Source of the DNA: Dipylidium caninum
Lineage: Eukaryota; Platyhelminthes; Cestoda; Cyclophyllidea; Dipylidiidae
NCBI GenBank assembly: GCA_017562135.1
Contig: QEYB01001046.1
Span: 2,852,001-2,916,000, forward strand
Reading direction: 5' to 3'
Length of the DNA: 64,000 bases
Of the stretch, positions 38,156 through 50,823 are shown one piece after another (the stretch's first letter is position 1; every line of letters starts with the position of its first letter). Both the position numbers and the translations under genes were made by a program. The notes under the pieces are model-generated. The model was not told the origin of the DNA. It made no database searches and saw nothing but the letters and a program-made list of their open reading frames with translations.

Positions 38156-41100
38156 TCAAATACCGGCGATGGGTGGGGCAAATTGAGAGGTGGCGACAAC
38201 AGAACTGGTAAGCCACCAGATGATAAGGGGCTGGAAGAGAGCGGTGCAAACAAGGAAATAAACTCCACGATGTGGACTCAATGATACCTGTCGATCCGCT
38301 TGGGGCAGTACTTGTAGTTTTAACGAACGAATCTGCCAAGGAAAGAAATACAAGAGTGAATGACATCAAATATATGAAAGGCGAGATAAATTCCTTCAAT
38401 TTAACGTTTCGCTCGGAATTATTACCCATTACGGTCAAAAGAAGGGAAAGGAGTACAAACCTCTCGATTTATTTACACGAACTGAGGAAATACTGTTGAT
38501 GAGACTCTTCAACACGTTTTCGCCGTTATGCCTGACGTTATCTTTAGCGATAAGATTTCGAGTGGACAAAACAATGGGGAATCTAGCCTTCACAGTCTAG
38601 GCGCAAAAAACCATTTTTAGTGTGACACGCACAAGAACTGCATTCGAGTTTCGGCAAGGACGCAAAGGAGCGTAATAAGGAAAGTATGATAAATACGGTG
38701 ACTTGGTGCCAGTTAAAAAATACCACCGGTTAATAAATTTTCACGATATAGCACATTGAAACTCTTCCGAAAGCAGATAGTTAATTACTACACTAAATTT
38801 GCACACCCTCATTCGTACGATTGCCTAACTCACGAAGAGGTAGCATACTGCATTGGTATGGCTGAAATCACTAGGCCATAAATAGCACTAACATCCAAAC
38901 TCTATTAAGGACAAGAGTGTATAATTTCCACTCTTAGAAATCTTAAGAAAAACTTCCACAAAATTTATCTCTACTCCTTCAATATCGTGAGAAATATGGT
39001 GAGCGTATTTGAGGTTTACTTGTTGTAAGTACATGGATAGACAAAAATTTATTAGCCATGAACGCGGGAATATCTAAAGTTTTTACAGATGTAATACGTA
39101 GACATTTCAAGGATTTGATCAACCTGTGCAAAAGCCAATGTAAATGACGACAAAACTACAAAGAAGCCGAAAGTAAATCACATTAATGTACAAATATTTT
39201 TATAACGTGAACTTCAACCGCGTCTTCTCGAATGAATAATAATTGAATGGATGGGGGAGACTCTCACCTGGAAAAATGAAAATGCAAGGCCTGTCCAAAT
39301 GAGGGCAAAATAATAACCAGGTGTGGAGAGCACCAGAGCCACAAGCACCACCGTAATCATGCTAAAAAACAACAGACACCGCCTAAGAGTTCAAATCGCT
39401 AAAAAGTTAGAATTAGGAAACAGTTTCATTTGTAGAAACGGTCCTTCAGCCTGGGGATGAAAGGCATATTTTACTTGGAAACGAGGGCTAAAGTGAAAAA
39501 TACATATTAAACTCAAAGGAATCGTAACATATTCGAACAACCAAAAGTTCTATCAAACCTTCTAACCACGGATTTCTTAATTCCTCCTAATGCAAACATG
39601 TAGTCACCAATATGACACTATTAAATATACAACTGCAAAATTTCCCCTCTTTTCTTTGAACTATTTTTGGTTATTATTCAGTTAGCTGGATAGATCTAGA
39701 CTCATGGAACTCAACTTTTCAGAGTAGATGTATGCTCAACGTGAAAAGAAAATAAATTGGCAATAGCAACTTGTGAATAGACGGTAATGTACGGGAATAA
39801 ACAGCCTATGACCAAGTTACCGAAAAGAACCTCAGTAAACTGTAAACCGACACAGCCAAGTTTAAGACCCAGCCTCTAGGAGATTATGGATCATCGCCCT
39901 TTACAGATCTTTGGTATACTTTGTTCCCGATGAACAAATGCATATTGTAAACCAACAAGCCACAGTATGAGGATTGATACACATACGAATGAAAAAGAAA
40001 AGAAGCTTACTGAACAAATTTATATCCACTATAGGCAAGAAGGTCGAGATAACTGAGACTGGACTGGATGTTGAGAAAGTAGAGGGCGAAGGTGAGTACG
40101 CAAACCTCAAAGATGAGCCATCCAAAGGACTGGCTTGAGATGATACCCAATAGATCGGGTGCAAATCGACCCTCCACACCAAGAGAGATACCCGCCGCTA
40201 TCACATAGGTGATGAAAGCCATTGTAGGAATATAGAGATCCGGCGAATTTAGGTGCTCCCGTGGTGGAACCACTCCCATTGAGTCATACTGCAGCTCCCA
40301 TCGCTAAGGTAAATAATAGTACGGTTTCATTATGACACTTAAAAACAATATTTCCTCCAATTCCAACATATTAACAAACTCGCAACCATCCTCAACCTCA
40401 TTTCAGACTTCTAAAGTCCGGTAGAAAACCACATTTGTGACTACATTTTTTAATGAATAGTGATGGAAGACGGATGTAATTATAAGACGTCCCAAATAAG
40501 TAAAAAGGGAGCTTTACGGAACCATACATGAGGAAAGAGAAAGCGAGAGGACATAATTATCAGGCCGCACAATTGAATATTGTAATCGTAATAATCCATC
40601 AAAAAGGAAATACAATTTGTAAAATGACGGATTTGATCTACCTGTTAAGAATACTAAGAAAATTTGAGAACCGAAAGAAAAGATCCCCTAAGGCTGAACG
40701 GCTCTTTGGATAACACAGATGAAGACATAAACTATTAACGTATTTACTAAGCACTTCAAATGGTCCAAAGACAGTAAAACGAATTGACTTTAATGGGGAT
40801 TCCCGATAAATAACAAGCACGTGATGATACCGACGTCATATGATATAGGACACTAGAGGGATCACGTTTGTTCTACAGCAAAAAGCTGCACAAATTAGGA
40901 AATTTGGCAGTCGCAAAGCGTTTAAGGAGACCGCTGTATGTAAACTGAACAAGGTGTGCGCCGACTTCAAATAAATTACACTTTAAAAATGGAAAAAGAA
41001 AAATCAGAACTAAGGTTAAAACCAAAGAACCTCACATATGCACATGCTACACGATTAAGGGTTCTAAAATAAGCCAAAACCACCCTCAGATCCAAAAGGG

Positions 41101-41641
41101 GAAAGAATACCTACAGTATGAAAGAAAGGAAAGAGAATGACCCCAAGTTTTCCTGCAACATATCCGTTGTCCACAGCAAAGTAATGTTTCACTTTGGTCA
41201 AAGAAATGTACTTTTGAACCTAGAGATAGGTCAGAGAAGCGATATACAATATAATACCTTTTCTTGAACCACTTGTTTGCCTTGATTGACAGCCTCTGTT
41301 CCGTATTGCATCGCCACATTTTGAGCAAGATGACCTACAAAAATGGGTGTTTCCATCGGATTTAATGGCTGTGCGGGTGCGGATGGTGGGCAACCACCAG
41401 GAACGTAGTATTGGTGAGGGAAGACGTTAGGTGAAGCAAGAGGATGGGGCATATACTGATTGGGTTTAGAATTCGTCCCTTGATTGTCCCAAGGCGAGCC
41501 GTACAGGTCCATGTAAGAAAGAGCACCGTTAATTAGGTCGCAGCTACGTGTGCCCCGATGCCTGATTGGGTAATTCACACACAGTGATCCATGGTCAGGC
41601 TTGCCAAAATTAAGTCGCGAAAATGCATGCAATTGGGGCAC
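38156..41641 (-). CDS. YIF1: YIF1 (Yip1-interacting factor), ER-Golgi trafficking membrane protein
   Basis: Five exons in transcript order: 41258-41641, 41115-41219, 40011-40303, 39268-39361 and 38156-38332 (stop), 350 residues. Introns are 38, 811, 649 and 935 bp, and all phases match. Landmarks follow YIF1A/B in order: QNVAMQYGTEAVNQGK, then VKHYFAVDNGYVAGKLGV, RWELQYDS, PREHLNSPDLYIPTMAFITY, the GYKFV helix end, GYYFALIWTG and FQPLIIWWLTS at the C-terminus. The Pro/Gly/Tyr-rich cytosolic N-terminus precedes about five membrane spans. YIF1 partners YIP1 on COPII vesicles and early Golgi membranes. The first exon opens with GTG right after a TATTATTTTAG acceptor, and that acceptor's TAG is an in-frame stop. 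The start codon therefore lies in an unseen upstream exon, in a spliced leader, or at an internal Met near 41510. Confidence 0.92.
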
Positions 41642-43042
41642 CTAAAATAATATGCCAAAGTTGTAAATGAATTAAAAATCCTTTGATATCTGACGTTTAA
41701 GAACTTTGCGTAAGTCCCCAAACACAAAAAATCAAGATTTAAGTAGAGTATGGAAGAGTAAACTAACTGGCTTCCCTTTTAACAGGTTTTTAAGCGCACA
41801 TTCTACATTGTTTTAAGACCAAAGCCCAGGAAAAGTTTTGGCTTTGTGTCCCCAGCCTTAGGCTTAGCAAAGGATTCCAAGCCCAACCCTTCACTACGTC
41901 CCCAAGCCCCCGGCCGCTGTTAATCAAAGTAAAAAATAACCCCCTAGATAAGGGCCCCGTTAAACGTCTCTTTGATTGCTTTCTCACGTTTAAGCCCGCC
42001 TTTAAGTCGGATTCCGGTTTAGCCCATACAAGTTTATGGGAAGAACAAATGCTCAGTATCACATCCTTCTATGGGAGTAAAGCTGGAAACTGCACACGTT
42101 TTTACCAGCAAAATATGTATTCATATACCCGCCCAAGAGCGCAATCCCCGGTCCTGCTTCCTGTAGAGAGTTTCACTACTGTTTGTGTTCAATCACTGCG
42201 AAAGACGCGTATCCTATAAGAACTATATGCTAACAAAATGGGAAAATTGGGCAGGATCCTTGCCTTTGGAGCAAGGCGACGCCATTCGTTACAATTTTAT
42301 AAAATATTTTGATGGGCATATTTGGCCTACTCATCTCCTGATTGTTAAATAAAACAAATTTTCATCAAGGTCTAACGCCACTGGTTGTGCTCACGAGCTC
42401 CTAACACCGACCCCGTTTTTCATAGTGATTGGCACAGGTTAACTCAAGAGATTTGATTATACTTTACTGTCATAAAGCACGTTACCCAACCCTTCGCTCT
42501 CCTTGCTGATTTTTAAGAGCTTCCACTGCTATGAGCCAGGCGCAACCAGGAGCTTTGTTTTCGTTATATTTCTTTGCGCTTGAAAATATGAACAAATTGC
42601 AGTCATTGTTGAAGTCTTCTGTCTCCTTTCAAGCATGTGCTGGGTCCTCCTCAGGTGTATATTTTGTTGTATTTTAATATATTCAGGTACTTTATATCCG
42701 TAAACTATTCCTCACGTCTATCTTTGACCTAACGCGGCTTACCTTTATATATCGCGTGGTGTTGCATCGTTCTTTGCATTGAATTCACGGAGAATTTTTT
42801 TTTCTACCTCTATACCACTTAAGTACTCGTTCCTTGCATTCGTCGGTTATCTTAACGCCCTTTGCCGCTTGCTTTGGTTCCATGATCGATGCCGTTTTCT
42901 AACACTTGAGTGACCTCACTTTTATATTTTTATTTTGCTTCATCGTACCACGTGTCACCGTTTCCAAGCTTAGATAGTTGGGTTTATGTCCTTCATTCAT
43001 CACTTATCTCTTTTGTTTTAGCCAACAAAGGATTGTGTACTA
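41642..43042. other. Divergent intergenic region between YIF1 (-) and the nitrobindin-like gene (+)
   Basis: The two genes point away from each other, so promoters for both may lie here. The + strand changes from A-rich to T-rich around 42.1 kb. No YIF1 first exon could be identified; the minus frame at 41790-42062 has no YIF1-like sequence. On the + strand, a CTCTTTTGTTTTAG acceptor at 43008-43021 sits 21 bp before the downstream ATG. It could join a 5' UTR exon or be a spliced-leader trans-splice site. Confidence 0.45.
43008..43021 (+). promoter_or_regulatory. Splice acceptor in the 5' UTR of the nitrobindin-like gene (cis or spliced-leader trans)
   Basis: A long pyrimidine run ends in TTTTAG. 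The following 21 bases lead into ATGACAGAAG, the ten-base first coding exon. No donor or upstream exon is obvious, so trans-splicing is possible, but a distant non-coding exon is equally compatible. Confidence 0.4.
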
Positions 43043-44970
43043 ATGACAGAAGGTATATTTAGTATGATATGCCATTAAAAAAATTGCAAATTCGCTATTT
43101 GTCTATATTTCATCTACCTTTTGCTAATTATCTACCAGTTCACGAAGCAATGAAACGACTCAGCTTTCTAATCGGCCGGTGGCATGGTGTGGGTGAAGGA
43201 CTTTTGCCTCATGGTCCTTCTTTCAAATACGAAGAGGATCTTGCCATTGAAAACATTGGACAGCCAAATTTTGCTTACTCGTGCGTTTACCAATTCTATT
43301 CTGTAATATTTTCAAACCTAAATATTGTGTCAAGTTAGAGGATGTCAAAATTAATACCTTTTACTAGTGCCACTTCGTTTATTGAGGGTGTGGCTCGTCA
43401 TAGAGAATCTGGCTTCATAAAGTGTCATGAGGATAGCCAGGTTCTCTTTTGCCTTGCGGATAACCTTGGTAAGTTAATTGTTTCACAAGTTTTTCCCTTA
43501 TATTGTCTTGGTGCTATTTGTCGTCTTTTATTCGCCGATGTTAAGTAGGCAGGACCACGAAATCATTCTTTTCAGACTCTAAGTTTGCTTCATTTCAAAC
43601 ACATTAACCATACCTCTTTCATCACTTTTCTAAAAATCACGTGAAAGCTGTAATTTTTCATCCGTTGACCTGAAGTACATTTGCGTCACAGATCGCACAT
43701 TTGCCAATTCTGCTACCGAATGCATCATTTTTGAAAGAGATTTGTTGACAGATTCTTTTGTTTCCTTTTACAAGGCACGTGTTCAGTACTCATGGGCCCA
43801 ATCGAAGCTGAACCCGGAAGTACGAAGTTTTTTCTCACCTCTGACAGTGTTACTCGTGCACCCTTCAATAAAGAACCACACGTTATAAAGGTAGGCCCCG
43901 GCCCGTGGTCCAATTAATGATGCTTTCTTCTGATGTCCGACTTTCGCGTATATATTCTGATTAACAAAATAATTCCGAAAATATTCATTGAAAATCGTAA
44001 ATACTCGTATTTTTGCTGCATCATTGCTGTAGAGCAAGTACCATAACCTCGATACCTCAAATTTAAATGTGTTGAGGTAAAAATGGTGATTGTATCGGGC
44101 CACTTTGCAACATGAAGGTTGGGTCGTCAGAAGGTCGCAGAACACCCACGCAAGCGTTTACAAGTCGGAGTTTAGATTCAAATGATTCATGACAATACGT
44201 AGCATTCCTGATGTCTTGAAGTCCTGCATCGAAATGCAATTCAAAAAACGCAAGTATTAATAAGTAGAACGTGGGCTAACCTATCGGGAGCAGGTAAATT
44301 CTATTTCGTGGGGCTTTGAAACTAGTGAAGATTATGGGTGCTTTGGGGTGGCGGAGAAAATGGGACTTGTCTATCATAATTCGGACGCAAAGTGGGGATT
44401 TTCGAATGCCCGTAAATCACGCTCATTTCGCACTCGTGTAGCCAGATAATAATGTACTTTTTGATATAACACCAAAATGAACTAAATTTTACATGTTTCA
44501 CACCACTTGTACATCATGTTAACTGAAGGTTAATAGGGGAACATCTTTTAGATAATAGCCCGATTTTTGTGATAACTGGATCCTAAGCGCTTATAATTTG
44601 TTATCAAAACCTGTTGCATCATTCGCGAAGACTAATTTCCCATTCACTCGTGTTGCTCATATTTTGCCTAGTTTAGTTTATTAGGTGCCAATAAACATCT
44701 GCCGTGCACTTTGCGCTTCCTTCCTGGCTCGAAGTCCCCCTCACGAGCAGGACGACAAACCGCCTCTATACCTATTCGCCTTCCTTTACAAAACACTTTT
44801 CCTTATTACTCTCAATTGAATCGCGTTGTATTGCTTTTATGGCTCTTCAGGTAGTGCGCGACTACGAATACGATGGAGTGAAATTGAATCTGGTTGTTCG
44901 GCTTTCAACCATGAAGAACTCTCAGCTGGACGATCACCTACGTATCACGTATGAGCGTACACTGGCGTAG
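43043..44970 (+). CDS. Nitrobindin-like heme-binding protein (THAP4 C-terminal domain family)
   Basis: Five exons: 43043-43052, 43139-43280, 43368-43468, 43775-43890 and 44851-44970 (stop). All junctions are frame-compatible; the product is 162 residues, the usual length of a stand-alone nitrobindin. The start is MTEVHEAMKRLSFLIGRWHG. GRWHGVGEG matches the family GTWxGxGxG motif, and FKYEEDLAIENIGQPNFAYS matches the next strands. GFIK, then TCSVLMG, follow the barrel. The last exon has NSQLDDHLRITYERTLA, in which the histidine (codon 44935-44937) aligns with the heme-ligating His of THAP4 (QHLHVTYKK). Nitrobindins are ten-stranded beta-barrels that bind ferric heme, react with NO and isomerise peroxynitrite. 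No THAP zinc finger precedes this domain, so it is the small single-domain form. The first coding exon is only ten bases long. Confidence 0.85.
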
Positions 44971-45077
44971 CGAACAACGGTGTGCCTGCGGAGTTATGGC
45001 TATGCACCTAACCTTGGCCATCGTAGATTCTTTCACTTCACTCATTTCTTACGTAACTTTGCTCACCCTTTGACAGC

Positions 45078-45083
45078 AATAAA
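45078..45083 (+). promoter_or_regulatory. Polyadenylation signal AATAAA for the nitrobindin-like gene
   Basis: A canonical AATAAA lies about 108 bp after the stop codon and just before the decayed mariner element. No other signal is seen between them. Confidence 0.6.
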
Positions 45084-45169
45084 ATGGGACTCTCCTTAAT
45101 GTGCCTACGAAGCTCACCTCCGGTAAACCGGAAAGTAATAAAAAATTCTCTGATGGTGAAAACCATTCA

Positions 45170-46180
45170 TTTGTTATGGAAATCCTGCCTTTAAATCAAC
45201 AACATAATTTCAATCACTTTTTAACACCTTTTGCCAGCGTTCAGGCAATTGTTCCATCCATTTTTTAAACAGTTCCTTGGTTTTGCGTTGAAATCTTATC
45301 CAAGTGTGTTTTTACTGCTTCAACACTGTTAGCGTTTTTCACCTCTTAATTTATGCTCTGACGATCCCAGGAGATGGTAATCCGACGACGCGAGATCTAG
45401 TGAATAAGTTTGATGAGGTAAAGGTTAAACTCCAAGCCCTTGAATTTTTTCTCAGCAATTTTTGCAGTGTGAGGTCTCACGTTATCGTGTCGAATGATTT
45501 TTTCGTAATTGACCGAGACGGGTCGTCTTTTTAAGGACTCTTGCTTTGTTAGCTGGAGGCGTTTGCTGTACACTACCGCTGTATAGGTTCAAGCAAATTA
45601 GTGTATGATTGCTGAAACATCCTACCACGCACGCACAGGAACCGTCTTTATTGTTAGTAATGGTTTAGCTGCCCCAGGCATTGCTTTTCCTGGAGAGGTT
45701 TATTGTATAACGCTCACTGCCTCTCTCCAGTTATAAGTAGTCGCCGAAAACGGGACGGTTCTGTACCGAGACAAAAGAGACACGCAGATTGTTTGCCGTT
45801 GATCGAGTACCGTTTTTTGTCAATTCATGAGGAACCCAAATTCTTTGCCTGGACACTTTTCCCACGCGGTGAACAGGATCCTGACCTGTAGACCCTGGAC
45901 AGCCGATGTCTATTGAGTAATTCCCCAACAGTCTGCCGAGGATTTGACTCCATCGTCGTCATCAGAGCACCTTTGTCTAGTTTTTGAAGTCGTTCTTTGC
46001 GTTCAACATCTCCGACACTCCTATTCCCATTTTTAGACTTTTTAAACAATCTATGACGCTAGTGTTTAGGACTTCGGAGTAGGTGTCATTGATAGTTTTC
46101 ACTGCGTCTTTGATCAAACAAAGGTAGCATACAACGAAGTGACTATCCCTCTTCTATTGTTGGCCTTGACATCCTTTCTC
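45170..46180 (-). mobile_element. Decayed mariner (Tc1/mariner superfamily) transposon copy
   Basis: Reading the minus strand from about 46.18 kb downward, pieces of a mariner transposase appear in correct order but in shifting frames. These are a KDAVKTINDTYSEV helix-turn-helix region, a NPRQTVGELL segment, the WVPHELTKN linker, a RHDNVRPHTAK block around the second catalytic aspartate, DLASSDYHLLGSS (the family's SPDLAPSDYHLF motif) and LPERWQKVLKSD near the C-terminus. Several frameshifts and stops break the frame. The first catalytic aspartate region is not recognisable, so the copy cannot be active. I could not define terminal inverted repeats or the TA target duplication; the edges are estimates. 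Confidence 0.85.
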
Positions 46181-49100
46181 CCTATCGAAACCAGAATATT
46201 TTTGTCGAAAAATAGAATTTACAACTAAGCTTGACCGTACCAACAGAACTTGTTTTTTTCCTGGGCCGCGTTTCCACGCAAACAGGCTGTGAATGGGTAC
46301 ATCGAGAGGATTTTGATTACTTCATGGTCTGCCTAATAAATATGCAGCTTTATTGGGTTTCCATGGTTTGCTTTTGGCTGATGGCTGCATTGTCCCATCT
46401 TCTCGCTACCTGGCGAAAAACGCTGTCATCTGTGCACCGGCGTGACGCATGATTTTACCCCTGCATATAATGCCTTGTTGCTCATGTTGTTTAGGTTGAT
46501 ATTTGGAAAGAGTTACGTTGCGACTGACTAATTGGTAGGGACAGTTTTTGGCTTCGAACCTAAGGAAATTAAGGCTCTTGTTCCAGACTGAAATATTACG
46601 GGAGTTTTTTTAACAGCAGCGCCTAAGTTATTTGCAGGAGCGTTTAGAGCGGGCAAGCCCCGGCCTACTATTTATACCGATGCAAGTCCTTAAACGTGGA
46701 GCTGAATTCCACGACGATATTGGCCTGGTAATTTGTTGCTTTCCTGTCAGCCATGGCGTTTTTTACCGGTACCGAATTAACAGTTCGGTCTTGTTTAGAA
46801 GCGAGGGTCCACTCATCATGGCGCAGCCCAAATTTCATTTCGCCTACTCTTCCTACACTTTCATTACGATTGTAACTTTTGAACGCACGTTTGTCGTTTA
46901 CGGCAGTACTTGTTGTTGATCGCGCCATTCTAAAAGAACTGCTTTCCCAGTGGCCCTGGGAGGCATTACTTTGGGGCCTTTGAATACTGACAACTGGAGT
47001 AATTTGCCCTTACAATTACATTAGGGCCATTCGTTGAGTTTAACGAAAAGAATACACTAACCTGGAGGTGGACTGGCAGGGACTAAATAAGACCATCTAC
47101 AGCCAGTCCCCTGCTCAGTTAGATCTCTAATGAGACCGTTTGGCACGGTTGTTGCTTCTTCATGAGAGGTTTACCAGCTGTTTTCAAATGTCAGACAACC
47201 AGTTGTATTTACAGGCGGGACGAGCACTTCGCGACACTCATTAATCTTTCAGTACTGACACGAATCTTCCCTCGGTGTAATTCATGTGCACTTAATTTTC
47301 GTCGGATTGTCGCGCTTTTCACGACTTACATGCACAAATTCATACAACATCTCAACGTGATTGTGTACAAGAACTGGTCTGCTCAAGTGCCACTCACTTT
47401 TGCACAAATAGTGCTTGCATAAACCAGGCACATTCCCGGTTTCATTCATGCTTTCTTACAAGTTAAAACTGGAAATTTTTGTCCTGCTTCAACTGTGGCC
47501 GGTTGTTTTCACCATTTCACTGTATCTCACCCAACCATCTGCATAATGCAAGTGTCATCGCTAGGCTAGAAGTTCAGACTTCTACCGAAGAGACAATGGC
47601 TAGGGCAGATATTTTGTGCGGAGTTTTACACAGAGTGAATAGTTGTATGAAGATGTTGTTGGCATCGGCGATCCGGGGATGCATTCAGGAAACAAGAATT
47701 TTGCATTTATTTGCATTTCCTTGACTCTACTCAAATCCTTGCCCCTAACCGTTAGGGAATTGAAGGAGGATCTGTATTCCTGGGAAAAGTGGTACTTACA
47801 TGATAATTTTTCGTAGACTAGGAGGGTAATTGGCCTCTTCATAATAGTATGAGGAGAATATATCATCAGTTAAGTAGGATTGTCTCTGCTGCGTTAAAGA
47901 CAACCAAGTTTTCACCTGAGTGAGAGCTTACGCCATTGATGAAGAGTCAAGAAATCGCAGTTCAGCCGACCTCCTGTCGGGGGGACGGTCGACGGGTCGA
48001 AATAGCTGTCAGCGCCACAGAGGTCTGCTAAGGTACTCATAGGAAAATCAGCAGTGCCCAGCGTAGGCGGCAGTGCCAGATGATGGCTTCACCCACTCTG
48101 GATTTCGTATTCTTGGGCGTATTCACGCAGTCAGTGCTTATGGGGAAGTATCTCGCCCCAAGGCTAGTCGAGATCATCGGCTTCTTTTGGTATGGTAATA
48201 CATTTTATAAGCATTAACTGGGACGCCAGAACTCGAGTCTTCTGCATTTTCCTGGAAAATTTCAAAAACTACTCCGCAGTACTTCGCTAATCCAAGTATG
48301 TCCTAAATTGCCTTTTATTTACTGCTGCTATTAATAGCGTTGTAAAGGACTGTCTTTTATCAATTTTCCCAACGCATTTTGCCGAAAAAAGGGAAACGCT
48401 ACGCTGGCCAAAAAATTCAAACTCTCCCGTCGCCTGTGGCGGAGTGGTCAGCATTTGAAGTTGTGTATGGGACAACGTGGTGTCCGCACACCGTTTACCT
48501 GAAGCCTCTTCTTTCGCAACGGGGCGACATGGACACTACCGAGAGCTAAATCGAATTTATGACCTGGCTTTGAATTCGACTAGGAACAGGAAAGTGAAAT
48601 TCCCAAATTCTGTCTCCTCTAAATTATGATGAGGGAATGGCATGTGCGAAGGCTAAGATGCGCACTACCGGTGGCCAGGGGAGCCGAGATGTCATGGGTG
48701 TGACGCGCTACGACCATTTGGAGGAGACCCCCGGTGTCATCGCGACTAAGATGGCCTAATCATCTCATTAAAGTTCACTAAGTCACAATCCCTCAACAAA
48801 TATGCCTCTTCGAGGGAGGCGGATGCTACGGAGGACAGAGTGATTGCTTTCGTTCAGAGGCTGTCTACGTGCTATGTTGACATCTCTACCAACGAGGGAC
48901 GGATTGTAGTCGTGTGTGGGAAAATTTAAGTGCATCGCAGAAGATGGCAGGAGATCGAACTTTTCAGCTCATCTCTTTCACCATCTTACGTTTGTGACAC
49001 GTTCAGTGTCTCTTACTAAAGCACGAGCTGATCCCCAACGCTCGATGAAGTAAATCTTAGGAGTGTAGCCTTACAAGTTAGGAGCAATGAAAGAAGTAAT

Positions 49101-50663
49101 GAACTCTTCAAATTCAAGTTTTCATACAAAGAAAACAAATAGATTGGCAAAGATTAGAGATTTAAATTTAAATTAGGATTAAGGCAGGAGAAATTTTGGT
49201 CCAAGGAGTGATTGTTGGACAGGCTTCAGCTTGAATCACCAGGTCGTGGAACAGTTTCCAGATTCTCGGTTCCTTAACGCACATTGTGCCCCCACCTCTG
49301 GCCCATTGACTCATCTGAACGACAAAATAAAGATGTATCCAAAAAAATTTCACGCACAAAAATGCGTACTTAATTACAGAGTTAAAAAAGCGAATTTCCG
49401 GCGAAATGATTGCTTCACTGAAATTTTAGGTTAGATTGTTGGGCTCAAGACCAAGCTTGACTACTAGAAACCGAAGACTCCACCACTACCGCAGAAAAAG
49501 CCTTGTCGGTGAAAAGGGGTTGACGATAAAGTCGCAACTAAACTGTTCAACAAGAAAGCAACATGTCGCATAAGTGTTCTCTTATGCACACAAAAGTTGC
49601 TTCGATAGTAAGGACTTAACCCTCCAAAGTGGAAGACAGTAGAAATGGAACCATTACTTGGTGAATTCGTGAACGGCAAGCGCGTCCGTCAGCATAAGGC
49701 GATTAATGTTTCTGCTATCCAGAGGTGTCTCCAAAATCCAAATGAGAGCCTCCTTCGTAAAGACCTATCGATGGCCTACAGTGTGTAGGTGGCTGGTAGA
49801 GGCAGAGTTAAAGAGGGAGGTAGCACTCAGCCGTTCATGATTACGTTAAAATAGCCGGTGATTAGTTTTTCAGAATTCAATTCGATTTACTATAAAAGGT
49901 GCATTCAGCAAGGCCTAAAAGCTCGATAGTTAAGCAGAATAAGTGGGTATACTACAAAACTTGGGTCGGTTAAGGAAGGAAATGACCAAGTTAGACTTGG
50001 AGGACTTCTTACTACAATTAGTTGAAATAACCGAGGCAGAATGATAAATTCTAGAAATTACTCGAAATTGAGGTATTTTGCATAGCTCCGACATTTATCG
50101 TATGCATCAAGCTCTGACAGGTGATATTTCTCTTTTGAAAACATGCCTACTTATGTTTTAACAACGGGAAACTCGTGGAGGCGAAGAGAACGAGTGGCAC
50201 GAACAGGCAATGCTGATAAATATACATTGTCAATAAAATTGGAGTGCAGAAGACCGAACTAAGCGAAAGTGACAGTATCAATGAAGTGAAACGTTTCTGA
50301 ACCGATGCCAGATGCTTTTTAGGGAACGAGATTGACAGAAAAGTAAAGTTTAACAAAGCTTCATATGCTTGTTGAATTCAAGGGACCTGACAGATTTTAA
50401 AGCAATGCTATTTCTCGCTACTGATAATGAATTTATTATAAAAATAATTACTCCATCAAGTCAACGTCATTAATATGCATCTACAAAATGACTAAAAATG
50501 ATTATCTTTACACAAAAGAGAGAAAGTACGTAAATTTGGTAGGGATTAATGGTAAGAAAGAGTTCCCATTATCAAAAGCTTACGAATTAGCTGTATCAGA
50601 CAAAGCCAAGCTTTACTAAACGAATATTATTATGTACGAGTTGCTGACCCTTTAGGAAAAATT
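46181..50663. other. About 4.5 kb without a recognised gene, between convergent genes
   Basis: No coding exon is recognised. The + strand is T-rich up to about 47.9 kb, then a moderately GC-rich island runs to about 48.9 kb. Beyond that the strand is A-rich, consistent with readthrough from minus-strand DNase II. The island may be an old repeat insertion, but I cannot name a family. A GTGGCGGAGTGGTCAGC stretch near 48434 resembles part of a serine tRNA D-arm but no cloverleaf can be built. Confidence 0.4.
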
Positions 50664-50669
50664 TTTATT
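50664..50669 (-). promoter_or_regulatory. Polyadenylation signal (AATAAA on the minus strand) for DNase II
   Basis: TTTATT on the + strand reads AATAAA on the minus strand. It lies about 155 bp downstream of the DNase II stop codon, a normal 3' UTR distance. Confidence 0.55.
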
Positions 50670-50823
50670 GGTTTTGTCCTGTTCAGTGTATATGAGTAAA
50701 GTTTAACCACATCCCGCTCTGGGATAGTTTGTCAATTTTGGGTTTTTCCTCGTATGCTATCTGTCGTTTAAAAGCTGAGCTTAGTTAAAATAAGTTTTAT
50801 GCAGTGAATAAGATGGACTTGTT

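Noticed and set aside
41790..42062. Minus-strand frame considered as the YIF1 first exon
   Set aside because: No YIF1-like N-terminal features and no suitable donor in phase 0.
48430..48500. tRNA-Ser-like GTGGCGGAGTGGTCAGC stretch
   Set aside because: No acceptor stem, anticodon arm or T-arm could be paired; only a short D-arm-like resemblance.
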